Below, one piece after another: positions 26,869-37,500 of a stretch of 64,000 nt of DNA. Origin of the DNA: M3007 sp964550795 (GTDB lineage: Bacteria; Bacteroidota; Bacteroidia; Chitinophagales; Saprospiraceae); assembly GCA_964550795.1 (NCBI GenBank), contig CAZKBH010000021.1, positions 1 to 64,000 of the forward strand, in the 5' to 3' direction. A program made the translations under genes and the position numbers. Below the pieces are notes generated by a model. It saw nothing but the letters and a program-made list of their open reading frames with translations. It did not search any database and had not been told where the DNA came from. Position 1 is the stretch's first letter, and the number at the start of each line of letters is the position of its first letter.

Positions 26869-27609
26869 TTACCGTGTTGGTTCTGGTTTTTTCGCAGTGG
26901 AACCAAAATGATAACTCAAGTACATTAGTCTGATAAAACGGAAATCAATCTCTAAAAGATTCCCCGTATCTGTACGCACAACTGCTCCATTTTGCAAGGT
27001 TTTGGTTCTTGAAAATTCCAGCGCAGCTGAGATATTTGCTTCCATCCCTACACTGAATCGCGGCAGAAAAAAGTAGCTGATTCCACCCAAAACCGAGGCT
27101 TGTGCAACATTCGCCTTGCTTTCGAATTCATTAGGATCTGTAACAATACTGATTCCATTGGCTCGACTTAGGCGTTGACTTCTTCCCAAAGAATTCCAAC
27201 GTCTATAGCCCGCTTCCGCACCGAGATGGAACCTGAAATTCTTTTTACGAAACTGCATTTCTGCACCTGCGTTTAGAAAACGATGCTTTATCAAACCGGA
27301 ACCCTCTAGCAAAAAAGTAGTGTCACCCACCTGTCTCAGAGTAATGGAATAATCATGCGCATAATCATAATAGCCCAGCAACAAGCGCAACGCAAAGCGA
27401 TGCTTCCCCTCCATATCTGTCGTTTTACCAAGGGCATGTTTGTACAATATATTTACGCCGGATTGTTCTCGAAAAGGTTGCATAAAATCCACCCCGATTT
27501 CATTCGAATGACGAAACGGCCGGTTTTCTTGGGAAAAGATGTTTGATGCAAAGAGGAAAAGGGTTGCCAGCAGGAATACTGCTCTCGGCGAAAAAGTAAA
27601 TGTAAGCAT
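26869..27609 (-). CDS. predicted outer-membrane beta-barrel protein, copy 1 of a tandem pair
   Basis: A 246-residue protein with signal peptide (AVFLLATLFLFASNIFS) followed by alternating beta-strand sequence (FALRLLLGYYDYAHDYS, FRFHLGAEAGYRRWNSLGR, ASVLGGISYFFLPRFSVGME). It ends with the aromatic-rich strand MYLSYHFG plus a short charged tail. It is closely similar to the next gene upstream: both share QENRPFRHSNEIGVDF and LYKHALGK. Function is unknown. The 26686-26868 spacer between it and parE holds no recognisable gene. Confidence 0.7.
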   Translation of the reverse strand: MLTFTFSPRAVFLLATLFLFASNIFSQENRPFRHSNEIGVDFMQPFREQSGVNILYKHALGKTTDMEGKHRFALRLLLGYYDYAHDYSITLRQVGDTTFLLEGSGLIKHRFLNAGAEMQFRKKNFRFHLGAEAGYRRWNSLGRSQRLSRANGISIVTDPNEFESKANVAQASVLGGISYFFLPRFSVGMEANISAALEFSRTKTLQNGAVVRTDTGNLLEIDFRFIRLMYLSYHFGSTAKKPEPTR

Positions 27610-27645
27610 GGTGAATTAGAGGTTGTCTAAGGCGAATGGAGTCTT

Positions 27646-28353
27646 TTAACAAAAATGATAACTCAAGTACAAAAGCCGGAAAAGACGGGTATCTATTTCT
27701 AAGAGCGTCCCCTCGTCAGTCCGTGTAACCACCCCATTTTGCGGATATTGAGACTTTGAAAATTCCAGCGCAGCGGAGAGATTCGCTTCCATTCCAACAC
27801 TAAATCGCGGCGAAAAAAAGTAGCTGATTCCACCCAAAATGGAGGCTTGAAACACATTTGCCTTCGTTTCAACGTCGCTCCGCTCGGTTACAACACTCAT
27901 GCCGGGGACTCGTGTTATGTCCTGACTTTTACCCAGGGAGGTCCAACGTCTATAGCCCGCATCCGCGCCGACATGGAACCTGAAATTATTCTTTCGGATT
28001 TGTATTTCTGCACCCGCATTTAAAAAACGATGCTTTGACCTACCGGAGCTTTCTCGCCAATATTCGGTATCGCCAATTTGTGACACAAGCCTGGAGGAAC
28101 CGTAGGTATCCTCGTAATAGCCCAGCAAAAAGCGCAGCGCGTATCGCTGTTTCCGCGCTTGGTCTGCCTTTTTGCCAAGTGCATGTTTGTACAAAACACT
28201 TACGCCTGATTCTACCCGGAGAAATGGCGCAAAATCCACCCCGATTTCGTTCGAATGACGAAACGGCCGGTTTTCTTGGGAAAAGAGGTTTTGAGTAAAT
28301 AGGAAAAGGGCTGCCAGCAGGAATACTGCGCTCGGCGAATAAGTTGGAAGCAT
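27646..28353 (-). CDS. predicted outer-membrane beta-barrel protein, copy 2 of a tandem pair
   Basis: A 235-residue paralogue of the preceding protein, 36 nt apart on the same strand, with signal peptide AVFLLAALFLFTQNLFSQ. The shared barrel segments (YALRFLLGYYED, FRFHVGADAGYRRWTSLGK) end at LLYLSYHFC, so this copy lacks the extra C-terminal tail of copy 1. Tandem duplication followed by divergence is the simplest reading. No characterised family recognised. Confidence 0.7.
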   Translation of the reverse strand: MLPTYSPSAVFLLAALFLFTQNLFSQENRPFRHSNEIGVDFAPFLRVESGVSVLYKHALGKKADQARKQRYALRFLLGYYEDTYGSSRLVSQIGDTEYWRESSGRSKHRFLNAGAEIQIRKNNFRFHVGADAGYRRWTSLGKSQDITRVPGMSVVTERSDVETKANVFQASILGGISYFFSPRFSVGMEANLSAALEFSKSQYPQNGVVTRTDEGTLLEIDTRLFRLLYLSYHFC

Positions 28354-28389
28354 GATTTTGATTTTAAAAAGTTTGAAGTATTGATATAG

Positions 28390-29472
28390 TTAGCCCAAAA
28401 ACTTCGCCAGCAGTTGGTGAAAATGATGGGTTCCCTGTTCGTGATGTGGGGCGTAACGACCGTGGTTATAAAATCGGGAACGGATGCCGCGCTGTACGTT
28501 TTCTACCACCACTTCGTCTTCTATTTCCACCTGATCCAACCCGGCGCCTGCACCCAGATTGAGTTTAGTTTCGTCCAAAACGTACACTTTAAAACGCACT
28601 TTACAGGTGCTAACTGACTGAGGTTCAACGATATTTAAAGAAAGCCCCCAAGGATAGAAGTTGAACATCATGTTTGGGAACACCCAAAAGTAATAAGCTG
28701 CCACCTGTTTTCCATAATCCGGCGAACTTGGCGGCATTTCAAAACTTGCCGCGCCGTTTTTGGCAATTCCAAGCTGTAAATTAGCGTATTGAAACAACTC
28801 TGTGCTGTAATTCCCCCAATCCAGTACCGCACTCAGGCTGTTGTGCACAAATGGGATGTGGAAACCCTCCAGATAATTTTCACAGTACAAAGCCCAATTG
28901 GCCTGCACCAGGTAATCCCTGGAGTATTCCGGATAATACTGAAGCCGATCCAGCGGAAGCCAGCCAATGCGTTGCATCATGCTACCCAAAAAATCCTCGG
29001 GCGGTAAAACCGGATTAAGGGACGTAAACAGCAATTTACCCCATTTAAAAAGTGGTAATTGTTTCAAATGATCCGATTCACTCGGAAAATCTTTCACTTC
29101 CGTAAACTCCGGCATAAACTGAAATTTCCCATCCAGACCAAACACCCGGCCATGGTAGCGGCAGCGCAACTGACTTGATTTGCAGGGTTCATAAGCCAAT
29201 AAATTACCCCGATGCGTACACACATTGGACATACAATGCAGCCCTCCGGATTGATCTCGGGACAACAGCAGCGGCTCGCTCAGGTACTGATCCAACAAGG
29301 TAAATGGCCACACACATCCAGGCTCGGGCACCCGATCCGTGTCGCCGGCAAATTGCCAAGAGTTCGCAAAAATTTTTTCCCGGGCCTCCGCATAAATTTC
29401 CGGGCTGGTGTACACCTCCGTGGCAATCGTACGCGCCCGGGTGATGTCTGGATCTATATTAAAACGAGGCAT
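28390..29472 (-). CDS. Rieske aromatic ring-hydroxylating oxygenase alpha subunit
   Basis: A 360-residue oxygenase. The Rieske [2Fe-2S] ligands are C85-x-H87 (VCTHRGN) and C104-x2-H107 (CRYHGRVFG). The catalytic mononuclear iron domain follows with NWALYCENYLEGFHIPFVHN, giving the two His ligands, and a later acidic ligand. The RHO family includes ring dioxygenases and choline/carnitine monooxygenases; which substrate applies here cannot be told. No reductase or ferredoxin gene is adjacent. Confidence 0.88.
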   Translation of the reverse strand: MPRFNIDPDITRARTIATEVYTSPEIYAEAREKIFANSWQFAGDTDRVPEPGCVWPFTLLDQYLSEPLLLSRDQSGGLHCMSNVCTHRGNLLAYEPCKSSQLRCRYHGRVFGLDGKFQFMPEFTEVKDFPSESDHLKQLPLFKWGKLLFTSLNPVLPPEDFLGSMMQRIGWLPLDRLQYYPEYSRDYLVQANWALYCENYLEGFHIPFVHNSLSAVLDWGNYSTELFQYANLQLGIAKNGAASFEMPPSSPDYGKQVAAYYFWVFPNMMFNFYPWGLSLNIVEPQSVSTCKVRFKVYVLDETKLNLGAGAGLDQVEIEDEVVVENVQRGIRSRFYNHGRYAPHHEQGTHHFHQLLAKFLG

Positions 29473-29783
29473 TATGGAAGCGATTTATAAGTATTCAGTT
29501 GCAAAGGTGAAAAAAGGTATGGAGTAAAGGAGCGTGTTTAGAAAGTGTGGTATATCTTAATTGTGGCGAGATGATTCGGGGTGCGACTTCAAGTCGCACC
29601 CCGAATTCTACCAACCCATGTGGGATAACACGTTTACTAAACTTTTAGAAGTTTAGTAAACGTTGTGCAGGCTGATGCTGAAAACTTAGCGACAACAGAC
29701 AATCACATCAAAAAAAACGGCTTTAAAACCAGACTTTTGCGGCGGATTTTTCCCCACCGCCAAGACCAACAGATTTTAAAAAA
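29473..29783. other. gene-free spacer with two palindromes
   Basis: ATTCGGGGTGCGACTT and its complement at 29574-29589 and 29591-29606 form one perfect palindrome. A second hairpin at 29630-29663 has 15-nt arms (ACGTTTACTAAACTT) and loop TTAG. Neither has a strong T-tract. The intergene lies between divergently transcribed genes. No ORF or RNA gene is recognised. Confidence 0.6.
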
Positions 29784-30965
29784 ATGCGCAAAATAACCGC
29801 CGACTGGGTTTGCCCCGTTTCCTCCGCCCCCCTCGAAAACACCGTCGTCATTACAGACAATGCCGGAAAAATCCTGGCCATTGAACCTCGAGCACAACAC
29901 GACCTCGCAAGCCTCGAAATACACCCGGGAATCCTTGTGCCCGGCTTCATCAACACCCATTGCCACCTCGAACTCTCCCACATGAAGGGCAAAGTGGACA
30001 CGGGTACCGGACTCATCCCATTCATCACCGGAGTGGTCACGCAGCGAAATGCCAGTGCCGACATCATCGCAGCAGCCATTGAAAATGCCGAGACTGAAAT
30101 GCTCGAAGGCGGCATCTTGGCCGTGGGCGACATCTCCAATGCCCCCGACACCTTCGCCTGCAAGTCCAAAGGCCGGATGCGTTACTACACCTTCCTCGAA
30201 TTGTTCGATTTTTTGCAGGATGCCGGGGCCGAAAAAACCTTCTCCGATGGCTTGGCCGTGCGCGAGCAACTCCCCGAAACACCCGGCAACGCGCACGCTT
30301 TTGTGCCCCATGCGCCTTATTCGGTGAGTAAAACCTTGTTTGGAAAAATCAACGAATTTAATCCAAAATCGGGCATTACTATAAGCATCCATAACCAGGA
30401 AACACCTCCGGAACAGCAGCTTTTTCTGGAGAAAAAAGGCGATTTTATAACGTTTTACGAGAAATTTGGCATCTCCCTCGAACAATTTGAAGCAACGGGC
30501 CAGCCTTCCATCTTCTACGCCCTAGCCCACCTGAACCCCGCCAATCGAACGCTTTTTGTGCACAATACCTTGACGACCAAGTCTGATCTTGAAGCCGCCC
30601 AGGCTTGGTCGCCAAATACTTTTTGGGCCACCTGCCCCAATGCAAATCTCTATATCGAAAATCGTTTGCCCAACTACGCAGCTTTCCTCGAAACAAAGGC
30701 CTGCGTAACCATCGGCACCGATTCGCTCACTTCCAACTGGCAACTTTCCATCCTGGAAGAAATGAAAACCATCGCGCGCTACCAACGCTATGTCCCCTTC
30801 CAGGCAATCCTGCAATGGGCCACACTCAACGGCGCTCAGGCCCTTGGCTTCGACGACACATTGGGGAGTTTGGAGGTCGGAAAAACACCCGGGCTTGTGT
30901 GTATCCAAGGCGTTTTACACGACTGGGCCTTGCAAAGCGATGCCAGCGCTCAACGTATTATTTAA
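29784..30965 (+). CDS. amidohydrolase-superfamily deaminase/hydrolase
   Basis: A 393-residue metal-dependent hydrolase of the ATZ/TRZ-like group. The metal motif is PGFINTHCHLELSHMKG (about residues 53-69). Further ligands are in FVPHAPYSVS and SIHNQETPPEQQ, and the late Asp is in IGTDSLTSNWQLSILEEM. The C-terminal small domain returns with GSLEVGKTPGLVCI. Relatives include SAH/guanine deaminases and aminofutalosine deaminase of the futalosine menaquinone route; the latter fits many Bacteroidota but is not proved here. Confidence 0.8.
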   Translation: MRKITADWVCPVSSAPLENTVVITDNAGKILAIEPRAQHDLASLEIHPGILVPGFINTHCHLELSHMKGKVDTGTGLIPFITGVVTQRNASADIIAAAIENAETEMLEGGILAVGDISNAPDTFACKSKGRMRYYTFLELFDFLQDAGAEKTFSDGLAVREQLPETPGNAHAFVPHAPYSVSKTLFGKINEFNPKSGITISIHNQETPPEQQLFLEKKGDFITFYEKFGISLEQFEATGQPSIFYALAHLNPANRTLFVHNTLTTKSDLEAAQAWSPNTFWATCPNANLYIENRLPNYAAFLETKACVTIGTDSLTSNWQLSILEEMKTIARYQRYVPFQAILQWATLNGAQALGFDDTLGSLEVGKTPGLVCIQGVLHDWALQSDASAQRII

Positions 30966-30978
30966 CCCCCTTTCGAAG

Positions 30979-32112
30979 CTATTCAACCCCTAAATATGGC
31001 TTTACTTTGGCCAACCAGGCCTGATCTGAAATGGCCCGCATTTGTCCAATTTCGTCGGCAGAACGGAAGGGGCCGTGATGCTCGCGATACGCAACAATCA
31101 ATTCTGCCTGCCTTTTTGTAATGTACGGATGGGCGTCTAAATCGGCCACAGAGGCTGTGTTGAGGTTGATTTTTCGAATTTCAGGGGCGCTCATCACCAG
31201 TTGAGACTGGATGCTTTGTAAAACACTATCGGGTAATATTCGAACCTCCCTGAGCTGTTCCGGCGATAAAAAACCGCCTAATTTTTCACGGTAATTGACC
31301 AACTGCCGCGCCCTGGTTTCTCCAATTCCGGGCAAACTTTTCCAAGCCTCTACGCCTGCTCGATTGATATCCAACGGGCCATCCAAGGGCAATTTTGCCC
31401 CAATAAACGCTCCCCCGGCATGTGTGACCGGGTACATTGGCTTGGCTGATGCTATATTTTCTGCAAATGTGGCGTAGGGCGCAATTCGAGCATAATCCGC
31501 CTCGTCGAGGGTGTAAATTTTCTCCAAATCTTCCACTTTTCGGAATTGCCCGCCTTTGCTTCGGTAGTTCAGGATGCTTTTTACGGTTCGAGCGGGTAAG
31601 CCGAGCCGTGAAAAGTCGGTTTCGCTGGCGGTATTTGGGTCGAAACTGAAAAGTTCTGCCGGTGCACGTTCGGTGAAATTATCCGCCTGGAAACTGCTTT
31701 TTTGTCCAATTTGGATGTACGGCGAAAGGCGCTCATAATCAGCGGCTTGGAGACTCCAGATTTTCTTAAAATCGGCTGGCTCGCGAAACTTGGCACCTTT
31801 GTCGCGGTAATTACAAATGATGTTTGCCACCTTTTCAGAGAGTCCGAGGCGGATAAAATCCTCGAAAGAAGCCGTGTTCGGATCGAAGGCAAACAATACC
31901 TTGCTGGAAGGTGTGGCAGTTTCATGGACGAGGGCGTTTCGAAACAACGAGATTTCAGTCCTAAAAGCTGAAAAATCAGTGCCGCCCCGGGGACGTAACC
32001 AATGGGTAATTTCAGGAATGGAAAAGAGTGCCACCACAAGTAGCATGAGAGCCAAAGTGCCGTTTCGTTCGGTTCGATTGAAACGCAGGTAATTAGAAAA
32101 TTGAGTTTTCAT
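30979..32112 (-). CDS. membrane-anchored helix-hairpin-helix protein (ComEA-like)
   Basis: A 377-residue protein with an N-terminal membrane helix (LALMLLVVALFSIP) and four helix-hairpin-helix units. These begin FAFDPNTASFEDFIRLGL, FSFDPNTASETDFSRLGL, DINRAGVEAWKSLPGIG and INLNTASVADLDAHPYI. Such HhH arrays bind DNA; the layout is a longer version of ComEA, the periplasmic DNA receptor of natural transformation. comEC lies directly upstream, ending 26 nt before this ATG (32112). The 21 codons upstream of that ATG lie within the comEC region and are unlikely to be used. Confidence 0.85.
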   Translation of the reverse strand: MKTQFSNYLRFNRTERNGTLALMLLVVALFSIPEITHWLRPRGGTDFSAFRTEISLFRNALVHETATPSSKVLFAFDPNTASFEDFIRLGLSEKVANIICNYRDKGAKFREPADFKKIWSLQAADYERLSPYIQIGQKSSFQADNFTERAPAELFSFDPNTASETDFSRLGLPARTVKSILNYRSKGGQFRKVEDLEKIYTLDEADYARIAPYATFAENIASAKPMYPVTHAGGAFIGAKLPLDGPLDINRAGVEAWKSLPGIGETRARQLVNYREKLGGFLSPEQLREVRILPDSVLQSIQSQLVMSAPEIRKINLNTASVADLDAHPYITKRQAELIVAYREHHGPFRSADEIGQMRAISDQAWLAKVKPYLGVE

Positions 32113-32138
32113 AATGTATTTATGGTTTATGGACAATA

Positions 32139-34253
32139 TTATGGAATGAAATCCGTCGTTTGTTCGGCAATCCATGCGCCCATGCTCCGCACGTCGTGAT
32201 AGCGCCAGCCCATGGATTCACACTCCTCGCGCCAGCGTTTTATCTGCTTGAAACTATTGGATGCATCAAAAACCAGGACCTCGCAGGGAAATCGTTCGCG
32301 ACATTCGGCGATGGAGACTTTGGGGCTTTTGGACAACAGCAGCACATCCACCGGGACAGGGTCAGGATCACCCCGCCGAATCCAGGCGACATCGTCCAAC
32401 AGGACCATTTTTTGATTAAAAAACTGGACAAACGGCGGGTCAATCAGTAAATTTCTGTCAATAAAAAACGTCGAATCGCCCAGCAGAACATTGGTTTTAT
32501 CCCGCATTCCAGCAGCCGTTCGATGCGCCTGTGCCGCGAATAATTCCTGTTTTTTGGTAAGCGTATCGGATAAAGCAATGACCTGATCCCCCTCCATAAA
32601 ATCCATTAAACGGGCCTTGTTTACGCTGTAAATCACGGTTTTGCGCTGCACCTGTTTGTCCGTCACCGAAATGGAACGATAGGCCCCGAGCAATACCATT
32701 ACCCCCACAAACACCGCGATCCATTTGCCGCGCCGCGTTACCATGGCAGCCCCGAGCAGCACCAGACATGCATACAAGGTAAGCACCACCCAGCCCGGAA
32801 TCCAGATATTGCGCAATACGCCGCCCGGGATGCCCTGGATGAAAAAGATGATTTTATTCATCCATAAAAGCATTTGATATAAAGCCACCCCGAGCCAATC
32901 CGCCAGCGTTTGAGAGATCCAATCCAACAACACCAGCATGGCCCCACCCCATAAAAACACCGCTCCAACAAAAACGACCACCCAGCCAGCCAGCCAAAAA
33001 TAGACGGGGAATTGATTGAAATAGAATAAAGACAGGGGTAAAGTGCCCAATTGTGCGGCCATGCCCACCAGAAAAACCTGAAGCGGTTCATCAACCCAGC
33101 GCGACATAGGCGGGAACATTTTGTAAAACCTGGGATAAAAAAATACCATGCCCGCCACCGCTGCATAGGACAGTTGGAAACCCACATTAAAAAGCATAAA
33201 TGGGTTGTAAATCAACAAGATAAAGGCCGATGCAGGCAGCACATTCCAGGCAGAAGCCTCCCGCCAAAATGATTTCCCCAGCATATAAACACTGAACATC
33301 ACCGAGGCGCGCAGCACCGATGCCGTTGCGCCGGTCAGGAAAGTAAATGCCCAAATGGCGCTCAAAACGAGCATCATCTCCAGCAGCCGGCCGTATTTGC
33401 CGCGCAGCCGGAGCCTTCCAATCATGAACATCAAGCCTACATACAACATCCCGATATGGGTACCCGAAACTGCCAAAGCATGCATCGAACCCGTTTCCGC
33501 ATACGCCGTGCGCATGTCGTCGGAAAGATCATCAGTGTAGCCGACCAGAAGGGCCGATGCCACGGCGTATTCATCCACTGTGGGAAAATATTTTTGGAGG
33601 AGCGAAAGCAATCGGGTGCGACTTTCGTAGGCTTTTTTCCAAATCAGGCAGCCATGCCCTTCAGAAATCCGAAGCATGGAGTCAGGCTTCACAAATGCCT
33701 GATAATGAATGTTTTGAAAGTGCAAATAGCGGCTGTAATCGAAAGCATTCGGGTTTTTCGGCGGCTCTGTTGGGCGTATGCTTGCTTGAAATCCAAGCCT
33801 GTCTCCATATCGAATGCTGTCGGAAAACGGGGTGTCGTCCAGAAACAACATGACATTCCCGGTAACGGTTTGGAAGGAATCCGGGCTGAATCCAATCGCA
33901 TCAATATGTACGGGGATTTTCACTTTTGCCCCCTTGGAAGGCGCTTCATATACGGTTCCAAGGAAGTAGCGGGCGTGTTGAACATTTGACGCAAAATGCC
34001 CCGGCTGGCGCAGCTCATTGTACTCAACCACATGATAATAGCCGAAGCCAAACAGCAGCAAGTGCATATATGCGCCAAAAGTCCAGCGAAAGCGGTATGG
34101 AATTTTTTGAATGGCGAGTACAGTACCTAAAGCGGTACCCAGCAGAAGCGCCCAATCCAGGCCTGAGATTGGGACATCACGCCAGGCACCCAGCGCAATG
34201 CCGACCACTAAGGGGAAAAGAAAACGGAGATAGGGTATCCCATGCGGGTTCAT
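32139..34253 (-). CDS. comEC: ComEC/Rec2-type DNA uptake channel
   Basis: A 704-residue polytopic membrane protein. It has N-terminal helices, a soluble DUF4131-like OB-fold region (about residues 60-220), and then the competence domain (ALLVGYTDDLSDDMRTAYAE, HALAVSGTHIGMLYVGL, LTGATASVLRASVMFSVYML) typical of ComEC. It carries single-stranded DNA across the inner membrane. The C-terminal ~130 residues are a short soluble segment rather than a full metallo-beta-lactamase domain. With the HhH gene it makes a two-gene DNA uptake locus. Confidence 0.88.
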   Translation of the reverse strand: MNPHGIPYLRFLFPLVVGIALGAWRDVPISGLDWALLLGTALGTVLAIQKIPYRFRWTFGAYMHLLLFGFGYYHVVEYNELRQPGHFASNVQHARYFLGTVYEAPSKGAKVKIPVHIDAIGFSPDSFQTVTGNVMLFLDDTPFSDSIRYGDRLGFQASIRPTEPPKNPNAFDYSRYLHFQNIHYQAFVKPDSMLRISEGHGCLIWKKAYESRTRLLSLLQKYFPTVDEYAVASALLVGYTDDLSDDMRTAYAETGSMHALAVSGTHIGMLYVGLMFMIGRLRLRGKYGRLLEMMLVLSAIWAFTFLTGATASVLRASVMFSVYMLGKSFWREASAWNVLPASAFILLIYNPFMLFNVGFQLSYAAVAGMVFFYPRFYKMFPPMSRWVDEPLQVFLVGMAAQLGTLPLSLFYFNQFPVYFWLAGWVVVFVGAVFLWGGAMLVLLDWISQTLADWLGVALYQMLLWMNKIIFFIQGIPGGVLRNIWIPGWVVLTLYACLVLLGAAMVTRRGKWIAVFVGVMVLLGAYRSISVTDKQVQRKTVIYSVNKARLMDFMEGDQVIALSDTLTKKQELFAAQAHRTAAGMRDKTNVLLGDSTFFIDRNLLIDPPFVQFFNQKMVLLDDVAWIRRGDPDPVPVDVLLLSKSPKVSIAECRERFPCEVLVFDASNSFKQIKRWREECESMGWRYHDVRSMGAWIAEQTTDFIP

Positions 34254-34417
34254 TTGGTAACATATCCTTGGGGGATGAAGCGGTTAAAAGATAAATCTCC
34301 TGCGGAAAATTCGCCAGGATTTGGGGCAATCAGGGCGGCCTCTGTGGCAGATTCTAAACAAAGTTACATTTTAATTTTGCAGCAAAAAAGAGCTAGGCTG
34401 ATTTTTGTGCAAAAAAA

Positions 34418-34460
34418 GGGCGTGTTCAGCAAAGTGTAGTACACCTTTTTGAACACGCCC
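34418..34460 (-). terminator. terminator after the M36 peptidase gene
   Basis: Stem GGGCGTGTTCA (34418-34428) with TGAACACGCCC (34450-34460). On the minus strand it is followed by seven T. It lies about 55 nt downstream of the stop at 34514. The rest of 34254-34513 has no gene. Confidence 0.7.
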
Positions 34461-34513
34461 CTATTAAACAAACCGTGATTTAAGATAAAAACCACGGAAT
34501 ACTGTCGATTTTT

Positions 34514-37500
34514 TTATCGAATCACGACTTTTTGTACGCTGCTGCCTTCGCCATTTTGTACGCGAACCGAGTAAACCCCAGCTGGCAAATTTTGTACATT
34601 CAGCGTGAGCACCTGCCCCTGCGCAAAACCTTGCAGGCTGCGGGTCATCACCAAACGTCCATCAGCGGCTACCATCGAAACCAAAACCTGGCCTTCGAGG
34701 GCTTCTCCCAAGCTGACGCGCAACACATCATCCGCAGGATTTGGTTGAACGAGCATTTGGAACGCCTGATTGGTTGGTTCTTTGGTACTAACAGTCACGG
34801 GTTGTACTATCACACCATATTCTGGTGCACTCGCACAAGCCTGATCGCTACCGCTCGTGATACACGCTTCGCCGGCATAATTGAAGAGGTCGAGGATTTC
34901 CACTTCGTCAATGTACCAGGCACCGTTCGGGGGTGCGTCTGCAATATCCGAACCAAAACGGAAACGGAAGGTGATGTCTTTTCCTGTGTAATCACTCAGG
35001 TCGAAGTAGGACTGTTTCCAGCCACCTGAATTTCCAGAGAACCCGTACAGGAATGGAATCGCGAACGTGGAATATTGAACGCTGCCATCATATCCGGCAC
35101 GGATGGATTTGTCGGTATTCAAACGGAGCCATTGCTCCTGTGGGTCAGCCAGATCTTTAATTTCCAGGAACCCGGCATCTACGCCTGCTTCTGTTTCGTA
35201 TTGGTGCCAGAAGCGGAGGGCTGGTTTGTCGCCGGTAATGGTTACGCTCAGGGTTGTTTCGAGGCTGAAATCAGATTCGATGGGTGAGTTGCGACCAGCC
35301 CAGGCACCGGTGCCGCTACCAGGGTGAACCACTACATTTTGGTGAATGAAGATCTCACCGGTGTTTGGATCAACCAAGGTTGAGTACCACTCATCTTCGT
35401 TGTCCAACAAGTCCTGGAAGTAACGGCTGGAGCCTAATCCGGACGAACTTTTAGCGGTATAGGTAAGCGTTTTTTCAACGCCACTTTGCATGGCGCCGAG
35501 GTTCCATTGTACCATTCCACCAACGGCTGTTCCGCCGTCAGAAGCACTGACCAGCGTAAGCCCGGTGGGAAGTTCGTCGGTCACGATTACACTGGCGGCT
35601 TCCTCGTCTTTGTGGTTGGTCACAGTGATTTCAAATACCACATTGTCGCCGGGTTCGATGGTAGGCGTGGTGGTTACCTTTTTGATTTTCAATTCTTTGA
35701 TACAAGTTGGGATCGGGTCAAAGCTGGCAACGCCGTCTCCGATGCTTTCCGATTCGCCTTGTGATGCAAAATAGCCCAGGCCACGCCGTGCGAATACGGA
35801 AGAAATGAGGCAGGTATCTGCGCCATTGTAGTTCAAGATGTCTGCCATCATGATTGCATCGCGCCCATCAATAAATCCTGGGTTGCAGGGTTGCAATTTC
35901 ATGCCATCCACCACGAGTTGTACTGCGCGGTAATTGCCGCTGTTGGTATTGTTCAGGTCTTCATCCCAACCATATTTTTCTACCATAGCCCAGTACAGAT
36001 CCCAGATCATATTAGACCACACCTCACCAACGCCGTGAGGAACGGCACTGGAGGGCACATCTTCATACGTCAGCGGAGCAATGGTCATATCCGTAGAATA
36101 TGGGTAACGGCGAATGCCTTGACCGTTGGTTTCCTGATACAAAGCATAAGTACCAATACCGCGTTTGTCTGTGCCCTGATCGCCTGGCTCAACGGTCAGG
36201 ATAAGCCCTGCCCAGTCGCTCCAGCCTTCGCCCATTTGTTCAGCGTTGCCAAGACAACTGAAGCCGTCGCCGGTGAGGCGATTGGAGATACCGTGGTGAT
36301 ATTCGTGGGCGATGATGCCGTTGTCGAAATCTCCATCGCGTTGCAGAGGCCCTGAAAAATTGGGCAACCCGATGGAGATGTTCAAGCCTGCGCCGGCAAA
36401 CTGACGCAACAAATCGCAGTTAGATTTGGTCATCATAACTACTGGAATGGTTACATTACCACCAACTGAGCCGGCAGCCATCCCTAGTGTAGCATCTTCA
36501 AAATTGCAAATAATGCACGCGATGCCACCCGCCTGCTGTACATTAAAGGCTTTCATGCCGAATTCGCATTCGCCGCGGTCCACCAGGACAATTTTCCCGG
36601 CCACATCATTAATGGGTGCGTTGCACCCCAAGGTAGGGGAGCCCGAGCCATCCGTTACGACGATACCGTCGCCTGTTACAGGAGTAGTTGTGATGGGTGC
36701 ACCCCATCCGGCAGAAGCTGATCCGTCATAGTTTCCAATAATAGCACCAGGGCCATTCACATTGATGATTTTGCCACCAGCGCGATCCCAAACGTACATC
36801 TGCATCCGTCCGTTTCCGCCATCTGGGGGAGTTGCAAAGTTGGCATTGTTGGTGCCGCCGCCATCCAGTGCTTGTGCATACACCTCGTCATTGCCCAAGC
36901 CTCCGTTGCCGTAGTTGTTGAATTGGAAATTTCCCGCTTGCTCATCAAAACCATAGCGGTAAAAAACATCGTGGATTACGTTGTTCATGTAGAACAAATT
37001 GGTGATTGCTGCCTGCGAATTCACCAAAGGTTCTGCATTGGGATCGAATGGAAAATCCACATTCAAGGATGGACCACCCTCTGCAGATTCCGTTGGATCT
37101 GGGGTGTTGTCGTTGGCTGTATCGTCAAAAGCCCATACGTTGTTGCCACGGGTGTAGGTGTACTCTCCGCCCACTTCACCGTCGGTGTCTAACCAACCGT
37201 ATGGAGAGGCGGCAAGGTCGGCAGGATTCGTAACGATGCTGCGATTGCCGTGGATAGGGCTTTCCACCGGAAGCGCAAAAACGTTGTAGGTTTCGTCCAT
37301 CAGCAGTTCGCTCATGGCAGATACTTCTGAATCGTTTTTGGCCTTGGTGGGTGCTGCAGCCGTGTGGTTATGGGAAGCATCGCATTCATTTGCACCGTTT
37401 CCGCGGTGGCCATGGCCCAAATTGCAGTATGTAGTGTGGTTGAGTTTGGTAGAGATGAGGCCGGTTTGGGCATCTACCGCGATGGTCCAGAGGTCAGGAG

